The translations under genes and the position numbers were made by a program. Below the pieces are notes generated by a model. It was not told where the DNA came from. It saw only the letters and a list, made by a program, of their open reading frames with translations, and searched no databases. This document shows positions 46,101-57,400 of a DNA stretch of 64,000 nucleotides, one piece after another. Source of the stretch: Botryosphaeria dothidea (lineage: Eukaryota; Ascomycota; Dothideomycetes; Botryosphaeriales; Botryosphaeriaceae); the NCBI GenBank assembly GCA_011503125.2, contig WWBZ02000001.1:2852001-2916000 (forward strand). The letters are read 5' to 3'. Within the stretch, counting starts at the first letter, position 1. Each line of letters opens with the position of its first letter.

Positions 46101-46705
46101 TTGTCCTTCTGCTTTCCAGGCAGACCAGGTCCGAGCTGCCTTTGTTCGATGCTTTGCCAGCCTGCTTTACACCTACAGGCGATTTTTGGGTGCTCCCAAT
46201 TCGGGCCAGAAGAAGTCGGGCATGCTCTACTCGTTCAACATGGACGGTTTCTTGCGCAGCATGCCAAGCGAGAATCAGGAGTACTTTGCCATGTTGCGTG
46301 AAACACAGGGTAAGTTGAGAAGATTGGATTTCGGAAATGGTCTGCTGACATAGCCACACAGCCTTCAATGAGTTCATCCATGAACGGGAGTCGACTCGCC
46401 CTGATGACCCATCTATCAGGCTTTTCGACCAGATAATTCTTTCCAAGAAGAACCGCGGTCGCACCTCTTTCTTCTCCAAGTCCTCTACCGACTTCCTCAA
46501 TGACACATCCGATCACCTATGGCGATCAGCGGTAGCGACGCCACCATCTGCACGATTCCCCGGGGACTATCGCTCAGTCGTGAGCCGTCAACCGGCCAAG
46601 CTTGACCCGACGTTAATGAAGGAACCGCGAGTCATTCAAGGCGTACCAAGGGTTCCCCAGCAAAAGGCGAAACGGAAGCCAATTCCGTCAATGATGGGCA
46701 AATGA
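43198..46705 (+). CDS. DENN/AEX-3 domain protein with C1-type zinc finger, Rab GEF-like
   Basis: Exons are 43198-43795, 43858-45993, 46052-46309 and 46362-46705 (introns 62, 58 and 52 nt), giving 1111 residues. After a Ser-rich N-terminus (ADYFFISGIESSQVY start), the uDENN block begins near LLDRYPPKAM and FPDYVPMFAFPNDV with HGFAMTNGDGSKLHGICLT. A coiled insert with EEKIGLMNDLL follows, then cDENN FRSLSIQNIVTLFEYVLSEG with RIILLSSH and LLYPFKWAGVFIPVLP, and dDENN elements. A Ser-rich linker precedes a Cys/His zinc-finger, WCEGHCMQW / CSICDEKAEDGIYRCTGC / HPRCLNQIC (about 878-925), similar to C1 domains. DENN proteins exchange nucleotides on Rab GTPases; which Rab is not visible. Confidence 0.93.
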
Positions 46706-48654
46706 GACGATCGTCACGAATCTCTCTTTTTTCTCGCATACCGTCTACGATCATTACAAACCCGACTCTCCTTTCGACAGTTTGACAGGCCGGCGCGGTG
46801 TTTCACCAAGAGGGTGAGCACCTTCTGAAATCCGGTCCACCGAGCATATTGTCTTGTCACTATCACCACTACTCCTTTCCATCCTTTTCCCTGAAATTGG
46901 GGACCATCAGATCCTCGAACAAATACCCTGGACGGAGGCTTTATAATGCCCCGTGAGCACGGCTCTCATCACAGGTCAATAGGTCTAGCGCGAAGCGAAA
47001 AAACCTTGGCCACATCAAATTTCCATTTCCTGTCTAATATCGACTGCTCTAGATGTTGCTACATCTATGGGCTATGTACTTCTGTCTATCATTGAGCGTT
47101 GGAGCATTTTGGCGTCACACTAGAGAAAAAACAGCTTCTGGATATGGTAGGATATTCCGGAGGCACAAATTTCGTATCTGTTTTGGATCGCGTCATTTCT
47201 CGCGTACTGCAATGCTCTGTTTTCGTTTTCCGTAACTTGTTCATTGGGTTACTGTCATCCTGCCTCATCGCTTCGTAACTGCTGCATGTTTGGGTCGAGG
47301 TTGATTCCCCTGCAGATTCATCTGCCGTCTTCTGGTCTTCGCTGCTCTTGCTGCTCTCGGCTGGATTCTGGGATAGAGAGTGTCTTTTTCGCTGCTTGTT
47401 GATATGTGCTGTTAGGTCGATTGATACCAAGGGAAAACCAAAGAGTTGGATTTGGATTGGAATGGCAAGCGAAATCGTTTTGAAAGGAGCATGCATGGCC
47501 ATGCAATTGGAAAGAGCAAGCTCTTGTAGCAGTCTGATGCCGATGTCATTGTGCCGATGGTCTTGCATGCACATGGCTCAGCTTTTGAATATCCTGTGCT
47601 TTCTGCAAGGATCCTTTTCCCGGGCTTGAAATATGTGGCAGATGGCCAAATGCACGTCTTAGTACGGGCATGAGGAGTAGATGGATACCCCGACTTGATA
47701 ATACCAGTATATTTGCCATGTTGCTTGCTTTGCAGAGAAGATCGTTGCGCAAGCCTTAATATTAGCACTAATTACCCATCCTCCTGCCGGCTGACGGCAG
47801 GACACGCCTTAGTATACAATACAATTGAGAATCAAGATCGACTCTCGACAAACATGTGCGGCGCGAAAATGAGACAGTTGAACTGAACGAGGATTCCAAA
47901 TCCCGCCGCGTCTCTGATTAATCATTTCCTCTGCCTTCTTTCGAGGATGCTTATCAGATCCGAGGATTCACGATAGGGACTCTGGGAAGCGAGGTGAGCG
48001 GGTTGTTGGCTCCTAGCGAAGGAATCCCTTTTTGTTTCTTACCTCAGGTTCGCACCACCGAGGCATGCGTCACGATACTTAGACGCGCGGTGGCGGCGGT
48101 AGGGGAGTGGCGGGAATTTGGGCTAACGGCCCTGTGCAGCGGGCGGGCGCGGGGTAAGGCGCGCCAGACCCTGTCGATCGGCGGGCTTGGGAGAGTTGAG
48201 GCGGAAACGCAAGCGTCGCGGTGAACCCGGCCGGAAGGGTCAGGTCGTCGGCCCTCCCGCCGGCCGGCCCGCACGCTGTTCGGACGTCATCCCACTCTTT
48301 CGCCCACGAAACGCATCTACATCTAGGGGCGCATCTCCCTGCCATCCTTGCGATAACGTGGTGTCCGATTCACTCCAATCCTGCAGAAGAATAATCGTAT
48401 GCCTCTGCTCGAGCCTCGGGCGATTTGAAATTGTGTGCAGCAAGGCTACCCCGCTCCGGCTCATCCGCGGCGCTCTTCCTGGCTGCCGTCCGCTCCTCTG
48501 ACCGTGGAGAACAGGCATTCAAAAAATCCGGCTTTCCGCTCCCCTGCTCGCTTATTTCCTTCCTCTCATCTGTTTCCGCCGCCTGGCAACAGAATCTGCT
48601 TCATTGGCCCGATTCTTCCTTTTGAACAGACGACAGTTCTGTTAGACCTTCAGA
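46706..48654. other. 1.9-kb intergenic region, SDR promoter
   Basis: The 3' region of the DENN gene is AT-rich; from about 48050 it is GC-rich and then CT-rich towards the SDR start. I see no gene. Confidence 0.5.
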
Positions 48655-50103
48655 ATGCCTTACGACTTGAAGGGACGCAATGTGCTCATTACAGGAGGCT
48701 CGAGGTGAGTGGTGCAATCGAGGTTGCCCCAAGCACAATGTGATCAAATTCACGTCCCCAGGATTCTACCACCTGAGTGGTTCTACCTCGCACAACCCCC
48801 AAGACGCAATAGGAAGGTGTTATTGCCCGCGAGTCATCCACTAACAAGCGATTCTACCTGTTTCTTCAGGGGGCTTGGCGCGGTCCTCGCCCGCACATTC
48901 GCAGCTGAAGGTTGTAACGTCGCAATCAATTTCCAAAGTTCGGAGGCTGCGGCTAGTGATCTAGCGAAAGCCATCGGAGAAGAGTACGGCGTCAAGACGG
49001 CCACCGTCAAAGCTGTAAACCACCCTCACATGACCTTCCGTCCTAGATCCTCCCAGAGTAATGAATGAGCTATAGAGCTGGGAGGCTAACTTACTGCTGC
49101 TTTTCGCAGGATGTCGGTGTTACGGCAGAGTGCGAGCGATGCGTGCAGGAGACCATCAAAAATCTTGGAGGACTGGACATCCTCATTGGAAACGCGGTAT
49201 GTTCCCTGAATGCGGAAACCCGAAGCTAGGAAATTGACAATGGTCGTCAACAGGGCTACACGAAGTTTACCACTGATTTTGGCGATCTCGATGCGCTTTC
49301 TGAGCAGGATTGGGACAAGGTATGCTTATCTCAATGCACCCCCAGTCCGTGCAGACTTTTCTTTTCCTGCTCGTCAATTATCATTTGATAGAATTGACCA
49401 CGGCTTCAGTGTTGGGCTGTCAACGTAAAGGGGAAACTCGCTCTCATGCGGGCTGTTGCCCCTACCTTCCGTGCCAATCCCGAGGGTGGTGTTTTCCTGA
49501 TCACATCATCCGTAGCAGTGAGTCTAGCCGTCTAGCTCGCATTTCAAAGGGGTCGGAGGACCCTAAACTGACTATTTGCACAGGGCGTAACGCAAGGGGG
49601 AAGCTCGATGGCGTATGTCCACCTTGATGATCGTGTACTCCTACGAGGCCACTAAATATACCTTCTCATAGGTATTCTGTAACGAAGGCCGCACAGCTTC
49701 ACCTGATGAAGTGCCTAGCCACATCTCAAGGCAAAAAGGTCCGAATTAACGCTGTCTTGCCGGGCCTCCTTTTGACAGATTGGGTAAGTGACATTCCTAG
49801 CTCCCTTCGTTCAATCACTTATACCAATCACTCTGGCAATTGATATTCCAGCTAATATTCTGACTGATTAATTTGGCAGGGCAATCTCTACGGCGAAGAG
49901 CGCATCAAAGCCCTCAAAGACCATGCCGCTCTGAAAAAAGAAACGGACCTCCAGGACTGCGCCAATGCTTTCGTAATGCTAGCGAAGAATACCTCAATCA
50001 CTGGCGCCAAGATCCAAGTTGGTAAGCGAACCAGTTCGCCAAGTGAAGTTAAGGGCTGACATCCTCTCGCGTAGATGCTGGGCTGTATATTTCGTCGCCA
50101 TAG
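48655..50103 (+). CDS. Short-chain dehydrogenase/reductase (classical SDR)
   Basis: There are nine exons: 48655-48704, 48870-49014, 49110-49196, 49254-49319, 49410-49517, 49584-49612, 49672-49783, 49880-50021 and 50075-50103, giving 255 residues, typical of classical SDRs. The Rossmann glycine motif TGGSRGLG (13-20) is completed by the first splice. NAG is at 93-95, the catalytic Ser lies in ITSSV (149/150), and Tyr163 and Lys167 are in YSVTK, a motif formed across the splice after the 29-nt exon 6. LPGLLLTDWG follows. No Asp is seen after the second strand (NVAINFQSSEAAA), so NADP(H) use is likely but not proved. The substrate is unknown. The density of eight introns in 768 coding bases is high. 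Confidence 0.93.
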
Positions 50104-50548
50104 ATTGACTGCTTTTCGATCAATCTGGAATCCGGGTTTTCCGTCTGTGGATAACTCTGATGGCTTTGACCACTCTGAGAAATGCTTTCTCTCCCTCAGT
50201 AACGAGGTCTATTCAACGGGATGGAGGCAGGCGCTCGTCATGGTCTCTCAAAATCCTCGGCATTTGTCTAGAAAGTCTCAGATCGCCCTTGCTCAGCTTC
50301 ACGAATGTAGATTATCCTCTTACTCGTTTAGCAATTCTCCTCGTGCAGTATCTCCGTGGCTTTCGGTTTCATCGTCTCTCGAAGCTCTCAGGGACTTTTT
50401 TCAAAACGACCAGTGAATAGGGTCGTCTATGTCGCCCGCCTCCTATAATTACCGAGTCCTATCGGGTATTATCATTTCCCTCCCGTGATGCAGAGCACGT
50501 ATTTAGTCTCGCCGCATCTGACCTAGCGCACTCAACTAGCGCAATCCA
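50104..50548. other. Intergenic between convergent SDR and MCT1
   Basis: This 445-nt 3'-to-3' gap contains one open frame with no recognisable content; it is probably untranslated trailer sequence. Confidence 0.6.
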
Positions 50549-51840
50549 TCAATCCTCGTCTGCCAGTTCCGTCTCATCCAGAGCTTTCATGACTTCTTCA
50601 ACAGTACGAGGATCGTCGATGCCCCAGACACCGCCGCCCTTGACAGTGCCCTTCATTCCAACCTCCTTTCCCACCAGATTACGACCAACTTTGCCCGGCC
50701 CGACACCTACCCATCTGCGAACTTTCTCTTCTTTGTCCAGATACTTGACGGAGCCCCACCAGTCAATCGTCTCGACACACTGTCGTGCGAGTAAGTCTTT
50801 CAGTTCGGCGCGATCCTTGAACGGACGGGCAGTGACGTTGGATATGCAGGGCATGTGTCCCGGCCATGTCACGATGTCCTCGGACGGGGCGGGTTTGGAT
50901 GGGCCGGCCAAGATGCGCTTCATCTCCTCCTCCGCCGGCTTCATCAGCGGCGAGTGGAACGGACTGTCGGCCTTCAGTCGCACAGCTCGCGGGTCGTGGC
51001 CGCCGAACTGGCGCAGGTGGGTCAGCAGGGTAGCGATGCGCTCGATGCTGCCGCTCAGGACGATCTGGTTCTTGCTGTTGATGTTGGCGATCAGCACCTT
51101 GTCGACGGCGGGCACGTCGCGCGCCGAGTCCGTCTTGGAGCCGTCGGAGCCCATGCCGAGGAAGTCGTAGACCATGTCGATGAGGTCACGCATACGCTCC
51201 TCGCTCTCGCACACGACGGCCACCATGCCCACCTCGCCGCCGCCAATGGCCGCCGAGGCTTCCTTGGAGCAGCGCGCCATGACCTCGGCGCGCCGGCGCG
51301 TCATGCGCAGGGCGTCGGTGAAGGATAGGTAGCCACCGGCCACCAGGGCGGCAAACTCGCCTAGCGAGTGGCCGAGGGTGAAGTCGACGCGGTGTTCGGG
51401 TCTGAAGCCGAATTCGATCTCGAGCACGCGCAGGATGAGGATGGAGGTGGCCATGATTGCGGGCTGGGCATTTTCGGTGGCCGTCAGCGTGGCGTTCGGG
51501 CCTTCGGAGATGATGCGCGACAGCTTGAGGTTGAGCGTCTCGTCGATTTCGTCGACAATTGGGGCGACGGTGCGCGGGAAGGCGTCGAGCCAGGGCTGAA
51601 TCATGCCGACACGCTGCACGCCCTGGCCTTTGAACCTATGCATCAGCATCGCGGCGCAGCGGAGGGAGAGGCGGGGCGGGGCCTGCCTGGGAAGAACAGG
51701 GCCGTCTTGGGGCGGTGCGGCGGCGGCTGCTGCTGCGTCGAGAGCGAGCGGCAACGCGGGTGCGGACAGGTGAGGCGACGGCGGGAGGCATGGCAGGCGA
51801 TGCGCGAGAGGCGGCGGGCGGCGGGACAGGCGGGATGCAT
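50549..51840 (-). CDS. MCT1: Mitochondrial malonyl-CoA:ACP transacylase
   Basis: This enzyme loads malonate on acyl-carrier protein for mitochondrial type II fatty-acid (lipoate precursor) synthesis. Exons are 51840-51687 and 51627-50549, giving 410 residues. The N-terminus MHPACPAARRLSRIACHASR is Arg-rich without acids, a good mitochondrial presequence. The family start KTALFFPGQGVQRVGM is created by the splice. The nucleophile Ser139 lies in GHSLGE, and the catalytic His in DSPFHSPLM. ENAQPAIMAT and the IANINSKNQIVLSG block are also present. The intron (51628-51686) has a GC donor. A longer start at 51993 (MIFPRERPRE) is in frame but adds a Pro/Arg-rich stretch unlike relatives. It is not part of a polyketide synthase. 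Confidence 0.93.
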
Positions 51841-52383
51841 GCTGTGGTGTTGAGGTGGGGGAGGAGGTGGTGGGCGGCGTGACGGACGGGCGGCGGGCGG
51901 TGACGCAGCACTGGCGCAGGCGCAGGCGCTGACGCGCGGGCGGAGCTGAGCTCGAGCGCGCGTTTCGCGGGGGCGTTCCCGAGGGAAAATCATCTACACA
52001 AGCAAGGATCCCCCTGCTTTGCGCCCACCACCGCCGACTTTATGAAGACTTCTGCAAACCGTCGTGCTCAGTATTAGCCGCACCCCTCAGCCTCCAGAGC
52101 TTCCAGAAACCTTGTCGCCGCCTGCCCGTCCTGCCGTGCCCCCCGGCCCACTTGAGGCCGTCGCTCAGAAACACGACCAATCGATCCTCCGCCCTGCCTC
52201 GTCGCTCTCGTCCTATGTACACGCCCTGTTGACAGCCCCTGTGTGCGCTGCAGCTCGGGTCACGCCCGCTCGTTTTCGCCTGTTCGGCTCCCTACCCACA
52301 ATTCTAGAGTACATGGTAATGGTAATCATCTCCGAACGCCGCGCTACTGCTCAAAAGCCCGCCCTTCTCGAACTCGCGCTCTT
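51841..52383. other. Intergenic: MCT1 promoter
   Basis: This GC-rich sequence lies between the MCT1 start and the stop of the upstream transcription-factor gene (same strand). No gene is seen. Confidence 0.55.
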
Positions 52384-54425
52384 TCATCCTTGGTGCGGTC
52401 GCGTGTGCGCATCGCCGTCCCAAACGTGGTTTACACACCGGGCTGGATTCCCAACCCACATCTCGTTGCTCTTAATTTTCGTCTAATTCCTGTCAGCCAC
52501 TGCTTCTCGACTTTACATCTGCGCGTAGCTAATCGACTTACCCCCTTTGGAACCACCGAACCGGCTCCGATGATAGCTCCTTGAGCAATATCCGCTCCCT
52601 GCAGGATCGTCACGTTGCCGCCGATATACACGTCCTCAGCGATATACACGTCCTCGGCTTCTGCGAGAGCCTTGCTGCCCTTCCTGTCCCGTAGACTTTG
52701 GTTGTAATCCATCGTGTAAATGTTGACGTTGGGTCCCAAAATTGTCCTGGATCCAATGCGCACACGCCTTGCATCGACTATTCTGCACATGGGGCCGATG
52801 ACGACATCGTCTCCAATGACGACGTTGTATCCATAATCGCAATGGAAGGGTGTCTCGATGAATACATCTTTGCCGAGCTGCCCTTTGAGGGTGAATGTTG
52901 GACCAGTGTGCGCCGCTTCGAGAACTGCTCGAAACAGCTTCATTTGCTCTTCTCGACTCAGGCCATTCAATGGGTTTGCTGCGTTATTGAATTTCGCCAA
53001 CAATAGCTTGCATTGATCGCGCTCAACAATCAACTGCGGCGAAAATGGGAGGAAAAAATCGCCCGACAGCATTTTCTCCTTCTCTGTCAACGGCGCTTGC
53101 GGCGGGAGCCGCGGCGTTAACTGAAGCGCCGATGACTGCTGAAGCGCGAGCTGGGCCGTTACAGCCGAATGCGAGGTGCTGAGGTGCTGTGGTTGATGCA
53201 CCGAAGGAGATATTATTGAGGGTACTGAGTGCCCGTGTGCGTATAGATTGTGGTCGCCGTAGCTTCGGGTAGTACTGAGAGTTTCCGAGGGTGGCACGGT
53301 TCTGCCGTAATCACTGGTGACAACGCGTTCTTGTGGTGTGGCCCAAGCTGCCCATGCATTCCGCGCGGGTGGACGCTCTTCCTCCACCATTATCGGCCGA
53401 GTGCGCGCTCCTTCAAAGGACTGTGGCGGTCTGGATTCGTGGTAGGGCTCAGTTGGCGGTCTGGGATATATACCTGGATGCTCAGCATAGCCGTGTTTGG
53501 ACTGTAGCGGAACTTGTTTGTTGACCCCAGGCTTCGGCCATGGCGTTTTGACCAGATAGCCCTCACATACGAACCCACCCCGTGTGCAATTGTTGCATTC
53601 AGGCTTCCCTTCATCACATTTCTTCTTACGTCGCCGGCAAGTCTGGCAGCCTGTTTTGGTCCTATTGCTGAAAACTCTTTTCCTCTTCTTCACATCAACT
53701 TGCACACCGGCGCGAGTTAATTCGGTCCTCCCGCCATAGTCGTTGCTGGCTTGCGAAGGTGCTTCATCGGACTGATCCGGCTTTCTTTGCGAGGGATCGA
53801 TGCTCTGGGGCTCGCGCTGGAGGGAGTCAGTGTATTGGCCACTTGGGCCAGCAGCATCGGCGCGTGGCCTCTGGTACTCCCAACGATCTTTCTCTGCGCC
53901 TGCCTCAGATGGCCGTCCGTGGGTTGGGGGCGGACCGCTGAAGTCTCTGGGCCGAGCTGAGGGGTCTCTGCTGTCAGGGTCCAGGAGCTCGTCGTCATCG
54001 TCGTCGTCCTCCTCCTCTTCTTCAGAGGAGGTTGGGCTGAAGGAGCCTCTCGGCATCGGCGAACCACGAGATGCATGACGTGAGTAGACGCGGGCTTGCT
54101 CATCCTCATCATCGGACAGGGAACGCTTTCGCTTCGCCGGGCTTGCTGGACGCGTTTCCCGGTCCAGCGGACGCGGGGAAGGTGGCCTGTCGGGGCGTTC
54201 ATGGTGCTGTGACGGTGGTCTTCTCTCCTGCGGGCGGTCGCTTTCGGGACTCAGTTCAGCACGCGAATGGCGGCGCTCAGATCCATTGCCGCTCAGCTTG
54301 ACGGTTTGCGTGGGCGAGCGGCCGTTGACGGCAGTGAAGCCGGAGACTGGCGTGTCGGGAATACGGTCCTTCTCGTCCAGGCGCACGCCGTTGTGCAGCA
54401 CGGGCTCACGCACAGAGGGCGACAT
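52384..54425 (-). CDS. Zn2Cys6 DNA-binding domain fused to maltose-O-acetyltransferase-like domain
   Basis: Exons are 54425-52542 and 52482-52384 (intron 59 nt), giving 660 residues. The N-terminal 250 residues are disordered with an acidic run (134-149). The binuclear zinc cluster is at 260-287 with Cys260, 263, 270, 277, 280 and 287 in the classic C-x2-C-x6-C-x6-C-x2-C-x6-C spacing, after KKRKR. A disordered linker leads to a Mac domain (about 446-503, LTEKEKMLSGDFFLPFSPQL). A left-handed beta-helix of hexapeptide repeats follows (about 512-655), ending GAGSVVPKGTKIKSNEMWVG plus NPARC, the last part supplied by exon 2. In sugar O-acetyltransferases the IYTATH motif carries the catalytic His; here it reads IYTMDY (569-574), so activity is doubtful. 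A regulator with an acetyl-CoA- or sugar-sensing domain is inferred. Confidence 0.9.
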
Positions 54426-57400
54426 CAGGGGCGGGCGGGCAAGGCGGTTGTGCTGGGAGGGTGGTGCGGATGGCAGCAGGGCGGCCAGGACTTCTTCCGA
54501 GATGAGCGTGGGGCGGCGGCGACGGAGCTCCGAGGGCGGCGGGATCGACGAGGGCTTTGAGAAGTGAAGAATTCCTCAGCAGCGTGGGCTGGTGGCACAA
54601 TGGACCTGGAGTTCATGCGCGGGGAGAGAGCGAAGCAAGGGAAAGGCGCGCAGCGGGCATTGCAGCGCAATACGGCGCAACTACCTGGATGATCAGCACC
54701 GGGCGGAATGTAGAGAACGATGCGCGCTTAAATCTCGAGACGGGCTGAGCAGCCAGCAGGCTGACGCGGGCGATGACTCGAGGGAGACTAACCGCGGTGC
54801 TGTAAGTGGACGGACTGGGAGGCTGGCTGGGTCGCTGAGTGGGCGGCGCGCCGCGGGCCTGCGGGCGCCTGATATAGCAAGAGCCTTGCTAGGCGGCTCT
54901 ACAATTACTGCTGCTGAGTCGGCAGGGAGGGGCCAGCGCGCCTCATTGGCCGGGCGCGCACCGACGGGCGTGCATGCCTGCGCAGCCGCCAGGTCCATGC
55001 TGCGGCGTTCACACGCGTGGAGGCTAGGTGACAGACGACCCGCGGCGCGCGGCGCGGTGACGGCGGCGACTGGCCACTGGCGGCGGGGCGACGAGCTGCC
55101 GTGCTACCACACCAGTAACAGTCGAGCGCTTGCTGCAGAGTGTGTTTCCCGGCGGATCACGCGCTAGGCTTGACGAGGGGAGCGAGGCCCGTTGAGCGCG
55201 CGGCGTCGCTGTGTTAGCGCCAGCGCCCATCCCGGTCGCGCGCGCACAAAGGAAGCTGCCCAAGCCCAGGACCCGTCGTGCCGCTACCGCTGCCGGCCCA
55301 AGCGGACTGGGGCCTGCCTCGTCAAGCCCGCCACGACTCGCCAGCCCTGTCGCTGCGACCAGCGCCGCAGGCGCTGCTGTGCCGCAGCGCTCAAAAGACC
55401 CGCCCTCGCCGCCGCCGCCTCGCCTGCCGCGCACACCGGCCCCCGGTCGGCACCCATCACGTGACCCTACCCGCCGCCCGCTCGTCTACAACCGCCTCCT
55501 TTGCGCGCTCTGCCCGCGCGCTCTCGGCCTGTGGGGCAGCTGCCGAGCGGGTGAAACGGCTGTGCGCGAGCATGCGAGGGCGTTGTTGCTGGCGACCGTG
55601 ACGCAGCACCGCCGGCGGACGACCCTGCTGGGCTTTCGAAACCCCCCAACTGCCGTGAATCCTGCACTCTCTTGATCATATCTGTCATATTTCCCGCCGA
55701 GGCCTGGGCTCGATGCACATCGCGGCCGCAGCACGAATCTTCAGCGGGCGAGGGCTTGAACCTGCCAAACTCATGCAGGAGCGTCGAGTGCCCAGTCGCA
55801 TGCATGACATGGGCGCAAGACAACAGCCCCCGCAGACCGCAGGTGCATCTGCGAGCATCGTACCGTTCTTTGAACCGATGCATCGTCGTGCTTGTCCGTC
55901 CTCCCGGTTTGGACACGGCTTGGCGCCGCAGTGAAGTCACCACGGTGTCGCCCTCGATCCGTTGGGTCAGTGGGCATCCTGCATATACATGCCTCTGGGG
56001 GTCGAAGAAGCTGCCCAAAGCCAGAAAGGACAGGCCCACATGTTCGTCGTGGGAAGCACAAGGGCGAGCCGAATTTACGAGCGAAGTGAAGCCAGCTGGG
56101 GCTTGGGCCTCATTCGAGCTACTTTTACGAGAGGCCACGCACCTATTTCAATGGGCCACCGGATGCTGGGGAGTCAGCTCCACTCTTTGAATGCCCTGCT
56201 CGCTTGATGCCTTGGTCGCATTCGTTGCACACACACGTCGACAGACTGGCAGACAAGTAGATAAACGAGGGCCGTTGACACCACTCGAAGAGCGCCATTG
56301 GCTGCACGGCTTAGCCCGCCGCGATCACCCAACTACTTGCATCGGCGAGGTTATGCTATGATGGAATGACCTACCCTCCGCGTTGCTGCATAATCTGCAG
56401 GGCCAAGGGTTCGCCGGCACTATGTGAAATTTCGGCCTTGCCGCACTGAATGGCGAACATGGCCCGTCCCCTGATGCTTCGGCGGTAGCGCTCAGGGCTC
56501 TGAGATCCATTCTCGAGACGGGTTCGACCGTGCGGTGCTCCGAAGTTAACAGGGGGATCAGATAGACGGGGAGAAAGTTCAGCTGCATCCTTCCAGCCTC
56601 TAGCCTTTCCCTTCCGTCCCCTCATAACCAATCGGTTTTCGGTTGAATGATGCTCGCAGTGTACAATAGAGAGGTGGAGATATCGCGAGTCTCTTCTCGA
56701 TCTCACGCAGAAGACGCACGGCTGGAAAGGCCATGCACTGCCGGATGTCGACGGGTGGGTGGGGCGACTCCCAGTTGCACACGGGCGGCTGATGTCGAAG
56801 GTGAGGCAGCTGCGGCAAGATACAGTAGCAGCACTGACGTTGACAGGCACTGACGTCTGCCTGGCTGTTGTTGACATGCGCCCGATCACACCGCCGGCTC
56901 TGCAAGAAACCGCTCCCCAGTCACACACCAAGCGGCATCGGTCGTCGGTCGTCGGTCGCAGACGCATTCCTCTGATGCCCGTTGTGGCTACCCCTATCAC
57001 TGTGAGTTGCACCAACGTCCTCTCATCTTCTGCAAGCCTCTCTCAGTACTGCATAGCACATATGAAAGCTCACCTACTAACAACTCGACGATCAAGAAGA
57101 CCTGTCGCATCAGCTTACCCCCTTCGTGCACCGTGTCTCCGATACCCTACCGTAACACACCCAGTGGGTTGTTGCTTTGATACCGACCAGCTGCTTTCAA
57201 CACTGCCACCATCGCTACGATAGACATTTTATACCCAGCTCAGCTGGCCGTATCCATTCACTCAACCAAGTCCTATCAACAGCCCGAATATCAGATGTCA
57301 TCTTCGATGGCTAACTTCGAATGGGCCTTAGTACACAGTCAGCGCCGACAAGCGTTTCGATTTTGAGGTCTCGTCCTGCAGTGGAAATCGAAGGGAGCAA

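Noticed and set aside
33454..54425. Secondary-metabolite cluster (P450, SDR, malonyl transferase, Zn2Cys6 factor)
   Set aside because: The genes are spread over 21 kb between housekeeping genes, the transferase is the mitochondrial MCT1, and there is no backbone synthase.
55211..56190. Open frames of 154-223 codons on both strands
   Set aside because: Overlapping, GC-driven, no motifs, and Met starts or splice support are lacking.
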